NCBI GenBank assembly: GCA_018052825.1
Contig: JAGPMN010000015.1
Coordinates: 1 to 35,773 of the forward strand
Reading direction: 5' to 3'
Length of the DNA: 35,773 nt
From: Methanothrix sp.
GTDB taxonomy: Archaea; Halobacteriota; Methanosarcinia; Methanotrichales; Methanotrichaceae
The translations under genes were made by a program, and so were the position numbers. The notes beneath the pieces were generated by a model. The model worked only from the letters and a program-made list of their open reading frames with translations. It made no database searches and was not told the origin of the DNA. Positions 1 through 8,035 of this stretch are shown piece by piece (position 1 is the first letter of the stretch; every line of letters begins with the position of its first letter).

Positions 1-1
1 A

Positions 2-127
2 AAATATAAAAATGAGATGGGCATAACGGAGTTCAATAGTCCCGCGAAGCAAGCTGGCTTAATCGATCATGTCTGGAGCTTGCAGGAACTCTTGACTTTT
101 CCATATTACAAAACTCAAACCTATTAG
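2..127 (+). mobile_element. C-terminal end of a transposase (runs off the left edge)
   Basis: An open frame enters from the left edge and stops at 125-127. The peptide contains SPAKQAGLIDHVWSLQELL, which matches the C-terminal signature of a common transposase group (typically TPAM.AG..DHVWS..ELL). The last codons (KTQTY, stop) are encoded by the same 19-bp sequence that recurs at 2212-2230, so the end of the gene probably runs into the terminus of the insertion sequence. Only about 41 codons are visible, so it cannot be told whether the element is intact outside the window. The family assignment rests on memory of the motif. Confidence 0.7.
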
Positions 128-129
128 GG
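111..129 (+). repeat. 19-bp direct repeat, copy 1 (putative IS terminus)
   Basis: AAACTCAAACCTATTAGGG is identical to 2212-2230 and in the same orientation. It overlaps the last codons and stop of the transposase fragment, which suggests it is the right end of an insertion sequence. Confidence 0.7.
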
Positions 130-175
130 GGTCACGACCACAAATATGGATTGCGGTGGAAATGCCCCTGGCGGT

Positions 176-2080
176 TCATTCCATCTTATCCCCCTCATTT
201 CTAAACCACATTCGCATGATATAGACTCCTTCTTCGCTCCTCTTGCTTGTGGCAAATCCCATTTTTTCAAAGAGCTGCACCATTGCGGTGTTTTCATAGA
301 GAACCTCTCCCGTAAATCCGAGAAGGCCTCTCTTCCTGGCCAGCAATATGAGATAGGAGAGAATCTCCGTTCCCACTCCCTGCCTCTGATATCTGTCCGA
401 GACCACCAGCGCCACCTCTGCCGTATGCATATCCGAATTCAGCTCATACTGTCCGATTCCGATTATGACCTCCCGGCCCTTCTCCATGACTGTAGCCACT
501 ATCACCATCTTTTTGCTGTAGTCCACTGCCGTGAACTCCTGCAGCCTTTCGTGAGGCATATCCTTTCGAGCCGAGAGGAAGCGCTTGTAGAGGCTATCTT
601 CGGACAGGCCGTAAAAGAAGTCCTTGAGAAGGGGCTCATCTGTGATCTTGACAGGGCGGAGGAGAATATCAAGTCCCTTGCTGGTCGTGCGGTGGGCCTC
701 CAGCTCCTCCGGGTACATGCCCTCCTCACCCGGTATGAAGATCTGATCCTTGTATATGAGGGACCTCCTCCTGGCCTCGGCAATCAGCCAGGGCCGGAAC
801 TTGGGATGGGCGATGGCTATGAGGTCCATGGCCCTCTCCCGGATGCTCTTGCCGTGCAGATAGGCTATGCCGTATTCGGTCACAACGTAGCGAACGTCTC
901 CGCGGGTGAGTGTCGTCCCCGCCCCCTCCGCAAGCACAGGCACAATGCGGGAGACGCTATCGTTCAGGGCGGTGGAGGGAAGAGCCAGGATGGACTTGCC
1001 TCCTTGAGCCAGCACAGCTCCACGCATGAAGTCAGCCTGACCGCCTATGCCGCTGTAGAGAGTCCCGCCAATGGATTCGGCCGTCGCCTGGCCGGTCAGG
1101 TCGACCTCCATAGCGCTGTTTATGGCGGTCATCAGCCGGTTTCTGGCAATATTGAGAGGGTTATTGGTGTAGTCGATCCTCTTGAACTCCACCGCCGGAT
1201 TGTCATCCAGGAATTCGTATGTCTCCCGGCTGCCCATGCAGAAGGAGGCGATGGTCTTGCCGGGGTTGTGGACCTTTTTGCGGTTGGTAACAATTCCCTC
1301 CTTCATCAAATTGACCACGCCGTCTGAGAGGAGCTCTGTGTGCACCCCCAGGTCCTTTTTGCCGCTCAGATTGAGCACCACTGCATCGGGAATTATGCCG
1401 TATCCCACCTGAATGGTCGAGCCGTCCTCTATGATCCTGGCCACGTACTTGCCTATTCTCTGCACTATGTCGTTTGGAGCCTTTACAGAATACTCCAGCA
1501 GCGGCTCGTCGTGGGAGATGATATAGTCGACGTCCCGGATGTCGACGAAGCCGTCGCCCAGTGTGCGGGGCATATGGGAGTTGACCTGCGCCACGACCAT
1601 GTCGGCCATCTCCACAGCCGACTGCACTATATCAACCGATATTCCCAGGCTGAGGTAGCCGTGCCTGTCTGGCGGGGAGGTCTGGATGAGTGCCACATCG
1701 ACGGGTATCATCTCTGAGCGGAATAACTCGGGGACGGATGAGAGAAAGGCGGGTGTGTAGTCTGCAGAGCCGCGATTTACGGAATTTCTCGTGCTGTCTC
1801 CCACAAAGAATGTGTCGAGGCGGAAGTTCTCCTTCAGCCGCTCGTCTGCGTAGGGAGCGATGCCAAGGGTCCAGACGTGAATCACTTCGGCATCAAAGAA
1901 TGCCTTGGGATGGCTCTTTACATATGAGACCAGAGCCGATACCAGGTATTGAGGCTCGCCGCAGCCCGTGCCTATGAATATGCGGTCTCCGGCGTGAATA
2001 TGAGAGAAGATAAGCTCCTCTGCTGCGAACTTCTCCGGATAGATCTTGCGAAATTCGTCCAGCATATTCTTGTCTTTCAT
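176..2080 (-). CDS. Acetyl-CoA hydrolase/transferase family protein fused to a GNAT acetyltransferase domain
   Basis: The protein has 634 residues. Residues about 10-450 form an acetyl-CoA hydrolase / 4-hydroxybutyrate CoA-transferase type domain. HTELLSDGV (Glu249) is the probable catalytic glutamate region, and GIGGQADF at about 344 is a family glycine motif. Residues about 473-630 are a GNAT domain with the acetyl-CoA loop RYQRQGVG (563-570). The first half should move CoA between acyl groups and the second half should acetylate an amine, perhaps a lysine on a protein; the substrates are unknown. GGTG lies seven bases before the ATG at 2080. The gene stands alone, bracketed by transposase ends at 2-127 and 2171-2230. 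Bacterial and archaeal proteins with this fusion are known. The domain calls are firm; the physiological role, perhaps acetate or acyl-CoA handling, is inferred. Confidence 0.88.
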   Translation of the reverse strand: MKDKNMLDEFRKIYPEKFAAEELIFSHIHAGDRIFIGTGCGEPQYLVSALVSYVKSHPKAFFDAEVIHVWTLGIAPYADERLKENFRLDTFFVGDSTRNSVNRGSADYTPAFLSSVPELFRSEMIPVDVALIQTSPPDRHGYLSLGISVDIVQSAVEMADMVVAQVNSHMPRTLGDGFVDIRDVDYIISHDEPLLEYSVKAPNDIVQRIGKYVARIIEDGSTIQVGYGIIPDAVVLNLSGKKDLGVHTELLSDGVVNLMKEGIVTNRKKVHNPGKTIASFCMGSRETYEFLDDNPAVEFKRIDYTNNPLNIARNRLMTAINSAMEVDLTGQATAESIGGTLYSGIGGQADFMRGAVLAQGGKSILALPSTALNDSVSRIVPVLAEGAGTTLTRGDVRYVVTEYGIAYLHGKSIRERAMDLIAIAHPKFRPWLIAEARRRSLIYKDQIFIPGEEGMYPEELEAHRTTSKGLDILLRPVKITDEPLLKDFFYGLSEDSLYKRFLSARKDMPHERLQEFTAVDYSKKMVIVATVMEKGREVIIGIGQYELNSDMHTAEVALVVSDRYQRQGVGTEILSYLILLARKRGLLGFTGEVLYENTAMVQLFEKMGFATSKRSEEGVYIMRMWFRNEGDKME

Positions 2081-2170
2081 CTTTATGCACCAATCCAGCT
2101 GATCTGTGTGCGGTCAAGCATAATCAGCCTGTCGCTACTACGGAGAATTTTTGGCTCTGTCGCTGTCTCC

Positions 2171-2230
2171 TGTGGATAACCTTACAGGAGCTATTGGTTC
2201 ATCCATACCATAAACTCAAACCTATTAGGG
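2171..2230 (+). mobile_element. Decayed transposase C-terminus remnant
   Basis: Read from 2173 the frame gives WITLQELLVHPYHK, which parallels WSLQELLTFPYYK in the fragment at 2-127. The DNA stays alignable over roughly 60 bases and ends in the same 19-bp terminus. Upstream of this point the resemblance fades, so only the end of the element remains. It lies about 90 bases upstream of the CoA-transferase/GNAT gene start, in the region that should hold that gene's promoter. Confidence 0.5.
2212..2230 (+). repeat. 19-bp direct repeat, copy 2 (putative IS terminus)
   Basis: Exact match to 111-129, same orientation, about 2.1 kb apart. With the other copy it brackets the CoA-transferase/GNAT gene. 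Confidence 0.7.
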
Positions 2231-2352
2231 ACTTGCTACCGCAAAAAGCGAAGAATCAGATATGATTGGGATGAAAAAACTTGAAAAAATAATCTGCAAG
2301 CTGCCAAAATTTCTGGGTATCTAAAAGATCGCATTCAACTTACAAAAACCAT

Positions 2353-2469
2353 TCAGTTATCGTTATGATCCTCCATAAGGTGCAGCTTTAACTCTTCCTT
2401 TGAGTCGAAGATCATGCGACAGATCTTGCATTTGAACTTGCCTTCTCTCTTGGATCCGGTGCCAGCCAT
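2353..2469 (-). CDS. 38-residue C2H2 zinc-finger miniprotein
   Basis: The ORF begins with ATG at 2469 and is preceded by GAGGTG at good spacing. It encodes 38 residues. [20 protein letters not shown] followed by MEDH gives Cys14-X2-Cys17-X12-His30-X4-His35 with the Phe and Leu core positions of a classical C2H2 finger, so the whole protein is essentially one finger with a basic N-terminal arm (GSKREGK). A single finger suggests nucleic-acid or protein binding rather than strong sequence-specific DNA binding. It is divergent from the rubredoxin gene with about 100 bases between the starts, so it could share or influence that promoter region. The motif and ribosome site make it a credible gene; its function is unknown. 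Confidence 0.75.
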   Translation of the reverse strand: MAGTGSKREGKFKCKICRMIFDSKEELKLHLMEDHNDN

Positions 2470-2490
2470 TAAAACACCTCGAATCGCTCA

Positions 2491-2501
2491 TCTCTTATAT
2501 G
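2491..2501 (+). promoter_or_regulatory. Candidate TATA box for the rubredoxin-flavodiiron cluster
   Basis: CTCTTATATGT fits an archaeal TATA box. Transcription would begin near 2525, leaving a leader of about 50 bases before the rubredoxin ATG at 2574. No BRE or transcript evidence is available. Confidence 0.35.
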
Positions 2502-2573
2502 TCATTATTATTTAGTTTTTCGTTCGTGAAGGGAAGCGATCCGGCTAAATACTATGCAGGCAGGATTGAACTT

Positions 2574-2738
2574 ATGGCCCAAAAATATCAGTGCACCATT
2601 TGCGGATACATATACGATCCGGCAAAAGGAGATCCCGATTCGGGTATATCTCCCGGCACGCCCTTTGAGTCCCTGCCGGACTCCTGGACCTGCCCTCAGT
2701 GCGGCGCTTCCAGGGACGACTTCAAGAAGATTGATTGA
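2574..2738 (+). CDS. Rubredoxin
   Basis: A 54-residue one-iron electron carrier. It has the two rubredoxin knuckles CTICG and CPQCG, the usual [14 protein letters not shown] region, the [14 protein letters not shown] segment and normal family length. The ATG at 2574 was chosen because [12 protein letters not shown] is the family N-terminus; the frame stays open upstream, but those codons look non-coding. It lies directly before a flavodiiron protein, the usual rubredoxin partner, so it probably passes electrons to that enzyme for O2 reduction in the cytoplasm. Confidence 0.95.
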   Translation: MAQKYQCTICGYIYDPAKGDPDSGISPGTPFESLPDSWTCPQCGASRDDFKKID

Positions 2739-2771
2739 TCTCAAAAATGTGTATGGAGTGTGGATGGGACG

Positions 2772-3950
2772 ATGGTGCTCAATAGAGAGATCCGGCCCGG
2801 CTTGTTCAGCGTCGGTGCCATAGACTGGGATCGCAGGCTCTTTGATGCCCTGATTCCCCTGCCGGATGGGACAAGCTACAACTCCTATCTGGTCCGGGGC
2901 GGGGAGAAGACTGCGCTCATAGACGCAGTGGATGCCACAAAGGCTGCAGGCCTTATCGAGAACCTGCGCAGCCTGGGCGTTGAGAGAATCGACTTTGTTG
3001 TGGCTCAGCATGCCGAGCAGGACCATTCGGGAGGCCTGCCGGAGCTTCTACAGGCCTACCCGGAGGCGAAGGTTCTGGGCTCGGCCAGGTGTCTGGAGCT
3101 GCTCAGGGAATTCGGCCTGGCTGCTGCTGATAGGATGCGGGAGGTCAAGGACGGAGAGATGCTGGAGCTGGGCGGCAAAAGCCTGCAGTTCATCTCAGCC
3201 CCCTGGGTGCACTGGCCTGACACAATCTTGACATACCTTCCAGAGCAGCGCATCCTCTTTAGCTGTGACTTTCTCGGCTCGCACCTGGCCACAAGCAACC
3301 TATTTGCAGAAGATGAGGCAGCCGTTTACGCCTCAGCCAAGAGGTACTACGCCGAGATCATGATGCCATTCCGCCAGCACATCAGGAGGCACCTGGAGAG
3401 GATCGGGGGGATGCAGGTGGATGTCATCGCCCCAAGCCACGGCCCGGTCCATGGCAGGCCGCAGTTTATACTGGATGCCTACAGGGAGTGGTCATCGGAT
3501 GCAGTGAAGGATCTGGTCGTCCTGCCCTATGTCTCCATGCACGGCTCCACAAGGGTCATGGTCGATTATCTGGCAGATGCGCTCATTGCCAGAGGCGTGC
3601 AGGTCAGGCGCTTTGACCTGACGGCTTTCGACACCGGCCATCTGGCCGAGGCCCTGGTGGATGCGGCCACTGTTGTCATAGGCACCCCCACCATACTGGG
3701 AGGGGCGCACCCTCTGGCCCTCTATGCAGCCGTTTTAGCAAACGCCCTGCGCCCCAAGGCCCGCTATGCCACAATCATAGGCTCATTCGGCTGGGGTGGA
3801 AAGATGCTCGAGCAGATCACAGAGGCCCTGCCCAACCTGAAGCTGCAGCTCCTCGATCCTGTGGTGGCCAGAGGCCTGCCCAAAGAGGAGGACTATAAAG
3901 CCCTGGACCGGCTGGCTGATGAAATCGCAGCTCTGCATGCCAAATTATGA
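2772..3950 (+). CDS. fprA: Flavodiiron protein (F420H2 oxidase / FprA type)
   Basis: A 392-residue A-type flavoprotein: an N-terminal metallo-beta-lactamase-like diiron domain and a C-terminal flavodoxin domain. The diiron ligands are visible as HAEQDH (His80, Glu82, Asp84), His147 in WVHWPD, Asp166 in SCDF and His223 in PSHG. The flavodoxin part (about 250-390) has the FMN-loop segments GSTRVM, GTPTILGG and GSFGWGG. The family reduces O2 to water, or in some members NO to N2O, using rubredoxin or F420H2. The rubredoxin gene is immediately upstream, supporting an oxygen-defence role in this strict anaerobe. The ATG at 2772 gives the usual short N-terminus; an in-frame GTG at 2760 is the alternative. 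Confidence 0.93.
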   Translation: MVLNREIRPGLFSVGAIDWDRRLFDALIPLPDGTSYNSYLVRGGEKTALIDAVDATKAAGLIENLRSLGVERIDFVVAQHAEQDHSGGLPELLQAYPEAKVLGSARCLELLREFGLAAADRMREVKDGEMLELGGKSLQFISAPWVHWPDTILTYLPEQRILFSCDFLGSHLATSNLFAEDEAAVYASAKRYYAEIMMPFRQHIRRHLERIGGMQVDVIAPSHGPVHGRPQFILDAYREWSSDAVKDLVVLPYVSMHGSTRVMVDYLADALIARGVQVRRFDLTAFDTGHLAEALVDAATVVIGTPTILGGAHPLALYAAVLANALRPKARYATIIGSFGWGGKMLEQITEALPNLKLQLLDPVVARGLPKEEDYKALDRLADEIAALHAKL

Positions 3951-3963
3951 GAGCCAGGATAAT

Positions 3964-4785
3964 TTGATAGAGATATATGTTCTGGTGCTGCTGGCCACAG
4001 GGCTGGCCGTGGGGTTCGCCTGCGGCCTTCTGGGAATCGGGGGCGGCTTTCTCATGGTGCCTGTGCAGATATGGGCGCTGGCCTATCAGGGGGTCGAGCC
4101 CACACTGGCCACGCGCATCGCCTTCGGCACCTCTTTAGCTGTTGTCCTGCCAACCGCCCTCTCCGGATGCCGCGGCCACTCCTGCCGGGGGGTTGTGCTC
4201 TGGAGGCCTGGCATCATCATGGGACTCTCCGGGATGGCAGGAGCCTTTGTTGGGGGCAGCATCGCTGCCCATGCCCCTGGAGAGATCCTCAAGATGTTAT
4301 TCGGATTGGTGGTGCTGCTGGGGGCGTTGAGGATGCTCTTTGCCTCCGACCTGCAGCCCAAAAATAGGCAGGACTTTTATTCAGACAAGGAGCCCCTTTT
4401 TCAGTACATCCTCTGGGGGCTGGCGGTGGGTGTCGTCTCCGGCCTCACCGGGATAGGCGGAGGGGTGATTCTCATCCCTGCCATGGTCGTAGCCATGGGC
4501 TTTGGCATGTTTCAGGCAATAGGCACATCCTCTGTGGCAATAGCCTTCAACGCCCTCGGAGGAGTCCTGGCCTATGCCTACAACGGCTGGGGGATGGCGG
4601 GACTGCCCCCCTACTCAGTGGGATACATCGACCTGCTGCAGTTCGCACTTCTGGCAGGGACGAGCATATTCTCCGCCCAGTGGGGGGTGAGGGCCGCCCA
4701 CCGGCTGCCGGCGGAGAGGCTGAGGCAGATCTTCGTGCTGCTCATGATATACGTCGGGCTGAAGATGGCCGGGGTGTTTGGTTAA
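3964..4785 (+). CDS. Sulfite exporter TauE/SafE (TSUP) family permease
   Basis: A polytopic membrane protein of about 273 residues with the two halves typical of TSUP carriers. Each half begins with a glycine-rich motif, LLGIGGGFLMVP and LTGIGGGVILIP, and roughly seven to eight hydrophobic segments are present. TSUP proteins move sulfite, sulfonates, sulfur compounds or small organic anions; the substrate here is unknown. The start is uncertain. ATGs at 3919 and 3937 overlap the flavodiiron gene and lack a ribosome site, whereas the TTG at 3964 follows CCAGGATAA and leaves 13 bases after that gene. It is probably co-transcribed with rubredoxin and fprA, but any functional link is speculative. 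Confidence 0.85.
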   Translation: MIEIYVLVLLATGLAVGFACGLLGIGGGFLMVPVQIWALAYQGVEPTLATRIAFGTSLAVVLPTALSGCRGHSCRGVVLWRPGIIMGLSGMAGAFVGGSIAAHAPGEILKMLFGLVVLLGALRMLFASDLQPKNRQDFYSDKEPLFQYILWGLAVGVVSGLTGIGGGVILIPAMVVAMGFGMFQAIGTSSVAIAFNALGGVLAYAYNGWGMAGLPPYSVGYIDLLQFALLAGTSIFSAQWGVRAAHRLPAERLRQIFVLLMIYVGLKMAGVFG

Positions 4786-4792
4786 AGTTTTG

Positions 4793-4988
4793 GTATGTGT
4801 TTAGGTCCATGAATTCAGGATCTATCGGCCCATTTCGTGCTATTCTCTGTCGCCTTTTCATTTAGAGCCTTTTTGGTGAGCATAGTCTAACGATATCGTT
4901 TGCTTATTAGATGCATGTCAATTCATATTAATCATGCCCGGACTGAATCAGCATCTACCGACCTACTCTCATGCACCTAAACACATAC
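4793..4988. repeat. 196-bp MITE-like element with 20-bp inverted ends
   Basis: GTATGTGTTTAGGTCCATGA at 4793-4812 is matched in inverted orientation at 4969-4988, with one mismatch in 20. The interior has no convincing ORF. A shortened copy, GTATGTGTTTAG, lies at 7778-7789. This is the main content of the gene-free stretch 4786-5257. No target-site duplication is obvious, so a non-autonomous transposon is only one reading; a pair of 3'-end signals is another. Confidence 0.45.
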
Positions 4989-5257
4989 GATTCTGGAAGA
5001 GTTCTTGTAACAACCGTCAAGAGAGTTGGTGTCAAAATGATGGCTGCTGCATTTACTTTTAACCTATATCAGCTCTGCACACTGAAAAAAGCAAATATCA
5101 TCTAAGATGAGCGGTAGCTGTCGAAGAATAACCGAAAAAGATGGTTAATCAGGGCGTATTAAGAGCGGAAAATGGTTCAATCGTTGGATGAGCCTTATAT
5201 CTGATAAGAAACCTGTAAGCTATTAGGAATCCTCGCTAATACAATTTAATTTTTCGT
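4989..5257. other. Gene-free AT-rich stretch
   Basis: No supported gene. A frame ending at about 5216 reads KWFNRWMSLISDKKPVSY then stop, and the end GCTATTAGG loosely resembles the IS terminus at 111-129. It is too short and diverged to call. Confidence 0.3.
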
Positions 5258-5539
5258 CTAATGACTCATCTTGGACTGTATTGATATCTCCTTATCCAGC
5301 CGGTAATCGATGCGGACGGTGGTGATGATCCTGGGAACGTCCATCTCAGCCAGCCTCTCATTTGCCTTTTCGATTGCGGCGAATATCTTTGCAAAGTCCT
5401 CCGCCTCGATTGCCGTGGACATGGGACCGGGAACAAATCTGACACCGGCCTCGCGAAGCACCTCGTGAACAGCCATCACATAACGGGATGCGCTGGCTCC
5501 CGTTCCCATGGGAATTACAGCAATATCTGCAACTATCAT
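5258..5539 (-). CDS. MTH1187-family thiamine-binding protein (DUF77)
   Basis: A 93-residue protein of the MTH1187/YkoF-like family, recognised from MIVADIAVIPMGTG.S.S.YV at the N-terminus and the FVPGPMSTAIEA segment that lines the ligand site. Members are small ferredoxin-fold proteins that bind thiamine-like ligands as oligomers; the physiological task is not settled. No Shine-Dalgarno sequence is visible. CTATACAAAAAG lies about 25-30 bases before the ATG, so the message may be leaderless with its own promoter in the 70-base gap after pyrF. Confidence 0.88.
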   Translation of the reverse strand: MIVADIAVIPMGTGASASRYVMAVHEVLREAGVRFVPGPMSTAIEAEDFAKIFAAIEKANERLAEMDVPRIITTVRIDYRLDKEISIQSKMSH

Positions 5540-5609
5540 GATAATAGGTCGGGCTTTTTGTATAGGAATGTTTTGGGTCCCTTTTGCCTCTTAGCCTCTG
5601 CACATCTTT

Positions 5610-6248
5610 TCATAGCGATTCGAGCAGCATTTCAGCCGCTGCCGCCGGATCCTCCGACTCGTAGATGAAGCGGCCCACGATGAGATGGTCCGCACCTGCC
5701 TTCAGAGCTGCGGAGGCAGATCCTCCCTGAGCGCCCACGCCGGGTGAGATGATTGTCCTCTCGCCTATGATGGAGCGGATGAGCCTGATTCTCTCCGGGC
5801 GGGTGGCTGGGGCCACCACACCGGCTGCGCCTACCTCATTTGCGAGCCTGGCCATCTCCTCGGCGAGGGGGGCCATGAAGAGCTCTGCTCCGGGATGGCT
5901 CATCTCAGTGACCACAAAAAGGTCTGAACCGTGCGCTTCTGCGCTCTTGGCGCAGGCCAGGAGCGAGTCCCTGCCGGGAAAGGCCTGGGCTATCACCGCC
6001 GAGGCCCCAGCATCCAGCACTGTATCGCAGATGAGGCGGCTTGTGTTGGGGATGTCCGCCACCTTCAAATCGGCAATGACCGGGGAGAATGCGGAGATCT
6101 CACTGACTATGGCAAGCCCGGAATTAAGGATGAGAGGATAGCCGACCTTGATGGCGTCGAAGAAGCCGTTCAGTTCACGGGCCAGGGAGATGGCCCTCTT
6201 CCTGCCGGTTACATCAAGGGCCAGGATCAGTCTGGTATTCTTCTTCAT
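5610..6248 (-). CDS. pyrF: Orotidine 5'-phosphate decarboxylase
   Basis: A 212-residue TIM-barrel enzyme converting OMP to UMP, the last step of de novo pyrimidine synthesis. Catalytic features are visible: Asp12 in LALD, Lys34 in AIKVGYP and the DLKVADIP motif (Asp60, Lys62, Asp65). The phosphate-binding segments GVGAQGG and VGR lie near the C-terminus. The ATG at 6248 was preferred to the one at 6254 because it forms an ATGA overlap with the stop of the upstream HAD gene, implying translational coupling. Length is normal for archaeal PyrF. Confidence 0.95.
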   Translation of the reverse strand: MKKNTRLILALDVTGRKRAISLARELNGFFDAIKVGYPLILNSGLAIVSEISAFSPVIADLKVADIPNTSRLICDTVLDAGASAVIAQAFPGRDSLLACAKSAEAHGSDLFVVTEMSHPGAELFMAPLAEEMARLANEVGAAGVVAPATRPERIRLIRSIIGERTIISPGVGAQGGSASAALKAGADHLIVGRFIYESEDPAAAAEMLLESL

Positions 6249-6883
6249 ATGCATCCGTCTATCAGCTCCACCGCCTCTCGCAGGTCGCCCACCACCTCGC
6301 GTCCGATGCGCTCGCCCCTGCGGTCCAAAAAGAGCGCCTCCAGCCCAGCCTGAAGGGGAGACTCGTAGTCGTAGTGGTAGTGGTCGCCGATATGCAGCAT
6401 CTCAAAGGGCTTGACTGCCATACGGGCGCAGACTGCACCGTAGATGAGCGGCGACTTTTTAACCTCCATGAAGTCGGATGTGGCTGAGAAGGTCTCCTGA
6501 AAGTAGTCTTCGAGTCCCTCCAGCTCAATCTCTATGAACTCCCGGGCTGCATTGGAGGTGACTATCAGCTCGTAGTTTTCACTGAGCATGTCGAGGGCCT
6601 CCTGCACCTCAGGATAGGGCTCGATCTCATCTTCATACATCTGCAGCAGATCCTCTTTGCCGATCGGAAGCCCGAATTTGTCGATCCAGTAGGCAAGGTC
6701 GTACCACTCCAGCCGGTCGCTGCCGATCTTCATGTACTCGCCTGTTACGAGCTCTCTGGCTGATGCAAAGTCGATGCCATTCTTTTCGGCATAGAGCATG
6801 GGCATGCCCTCCATCCAGACCTTGTCCACAAACCTGGATTTCATCAGGGTGCCGTCCATGTCCAGGGATATGATGCGAATCAT
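6245..6883 (-). CDS. HAD-superfamily hydrolase
   Basis: A 212-residue haloacid-dehalogenase-fold phosphatase. Motif I is DMDGT (nucleophile Asp8, acid/base Asp10), motif II is VTSNAA, motif III lies in EVKKSP and motif IV in [13 protein letters not shown]. The helical cap between motifs I and II suggests a small-molecule phosphatase. It is coupled to pyrF by a stop/start overlap, so a nucleotide or phosphosugar substrate is conceivable but unproven. GGAGA precedes the ATG. Confidence 0.88.
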   Translation of the reverse strand: MIRIISLDMDGTLMKSRFVDKVWMEGMPMLYAEKNGIDFASARELVTGEYMKIGSDRLEWYDLAYWIDKFGLPIGKEDLLQMYEDEIEPYPEVQEALDMLSENYELIVTSNAAREFIEIELEGLEDYFQETFSATSDFMEVKKSPLIYGAVCARMAVKPFEMLHIGDHYHYDYESPLQAGLEALFLDRRGERIGREVVGDLREAVELIDGCI

Positions 6884-7098
6884 AGTGTCTCCGCTTGAAG
6901 AGTGATAGGAGATAAGCAGGGAACGGGTTATTATTCTTTTCCGTTATCGGCGAGCGGAAATGTTTCCATGGATTGCATTAAATACCAGAAGATAATACAG
7001 CATTTAACTCAAAAAGCATGCTGGGGAAATGATGGGTGCTGATACAAAGTCTATTAATAGCATTAGATAGGCACTGAGTTTCCTCCGAGGCCGTGGCC

Positions 7099-7770
7099 AT
7101 GAAGATCGCGCTTGTAGGTGGAACAGGGGATATCGGGACGGGCTTTGCCGTCCGCTGGGCAGCAAATCACGAGATCATCATAGGCTCGCGAAAGGCCGAG
7201 AAGGCTGCCGAGGGCGTTAAAGCTGTACGGCAGATCCTTGATCAGCCGGATCAGGAGGTGCGAATCAGCTGTGCTGAAAACAGCAGCGCCATTGCCAAGG
7301 CCGATCTGGTGGTACTCTGCGTTCCATTTGAGCACCTGCAATCGGTTACTGTAGACCTGAGAAGCTCTTACGTCAATCAGATCGTCATCAGTCCGGTGGT
7401 CCCAATGAGCTACAACGGCAAGATCTTCCAGTTCACCCCTCCTGCGCAGGGCAGCGCCGCCCTGCTGGCCAGGTCCCTTCTGCCGGAGAGCGTCAAAGTC
7501 GTCTCCGCCTTTCACACCATTGCTGCGGCATCCCTTCAGAACAGGGCGAAAGAGCTGAAAGGCGACACATTTCTCTGCGGCGACGACCCAGATGCCTTAG
7601 AAACCGTGGCAGGCCTGGCCGGGGAGATCAGGGCCATCCGGCCTTTAAAGCTCGGCCCTCTGGCCACCTCCGCTCTGGCGGAGAGCCTGACACCCATGCT
7701 GCTAAATGTGGGCAGACGGAATAAAATCAGGGATGCAGGAATCAGCATCGTGTCGGAGATGGCGGTTTAG
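7099..7770 (+). CDS. fno: F420H2:NADP oxidoreductase
   Basis: A 223-residue enzyme moving hydride between reduced coenzyme F420 and NADP. The N-terminal Rossmann motif VGGTGDIG, then GSRKAEKA for the NADP phosphate and VVLCVPFEH, match archaeal Fno/NpdG. The ATG at 7099 is chosen over the GTG at 7093 because GAGG lies eight bases upstream and MKIALVGGTG is the family N-terminus. It supplies NADPH for biosynthesis in methanogens. It is divergent from the HAD gene; the TATA-like TCTATTAATA near 7049 may drive it with a short leader. Confidence 0.93.
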   Translation: MKIALVGGTGDIGTGFAVRWAANHEIIIGSRKAEKAAEGVKAVRQILDQPDQEVRISCAENSSAIAKADLVVLCVPFEHLQSVTVDLRSSYVNQIVISPVVPMSYNGKIFQFTPPAQGSAALLARSLLPESVKVVSAFHTIAAASLQNRAKELKGDTFLCGDDPDALETVAGLAGEIRAIRPLKLGPLATSALAESLTPMLLNVGRRNKIRDAGISIVSEMAV

Positions 7771-8035
7771 GCTTTTTGTATGTGTTTAGCTGGTAAGCTT
7801 TGTAGTTAGCATTTGTAGCCCAGGTTGCCAGTGTTGTCCTGATTCGCTCACGAATCGATGTTCTGTATGGACTATCAAGGAGCTGATGGCATTCGGGATA
7901 CCTTTTCAGCGATTCGATTGCGCGGCCCCAAAACAGTTAAATGTAAATATCTTTAGTATGTTATAAGAATGAATATGCAAAGACTCAAAGGATTCTTTAA
8001 GCTAAGACATCGCCCGCATTATCCAGAGGGATTGG
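7771..8035. other. Intergenic stretch with a hairpin and 3' T-rich signal
   Basis: CTTTTTGTATGTGTTTAG directly follows the fno stop and could be a U-rich archaeal termination signal; it shares 12 bases with the inverted-repeat element at 4793. GATTCG CTCA CGAATC (7841-7856) is a perfect six-pair stem with a tetraloop. The AT-rich DNA near 7935-7970 probably holds the promoter of the protease gene. No gene is seen. Confidence 0.4.

Noticed and set aside
2262..2324. 20-codon plus-strand frame MIGMKKLEK...
   Set aside because: No ribosome site, no motif, in an AT-rich spacer next to an IS remnant.
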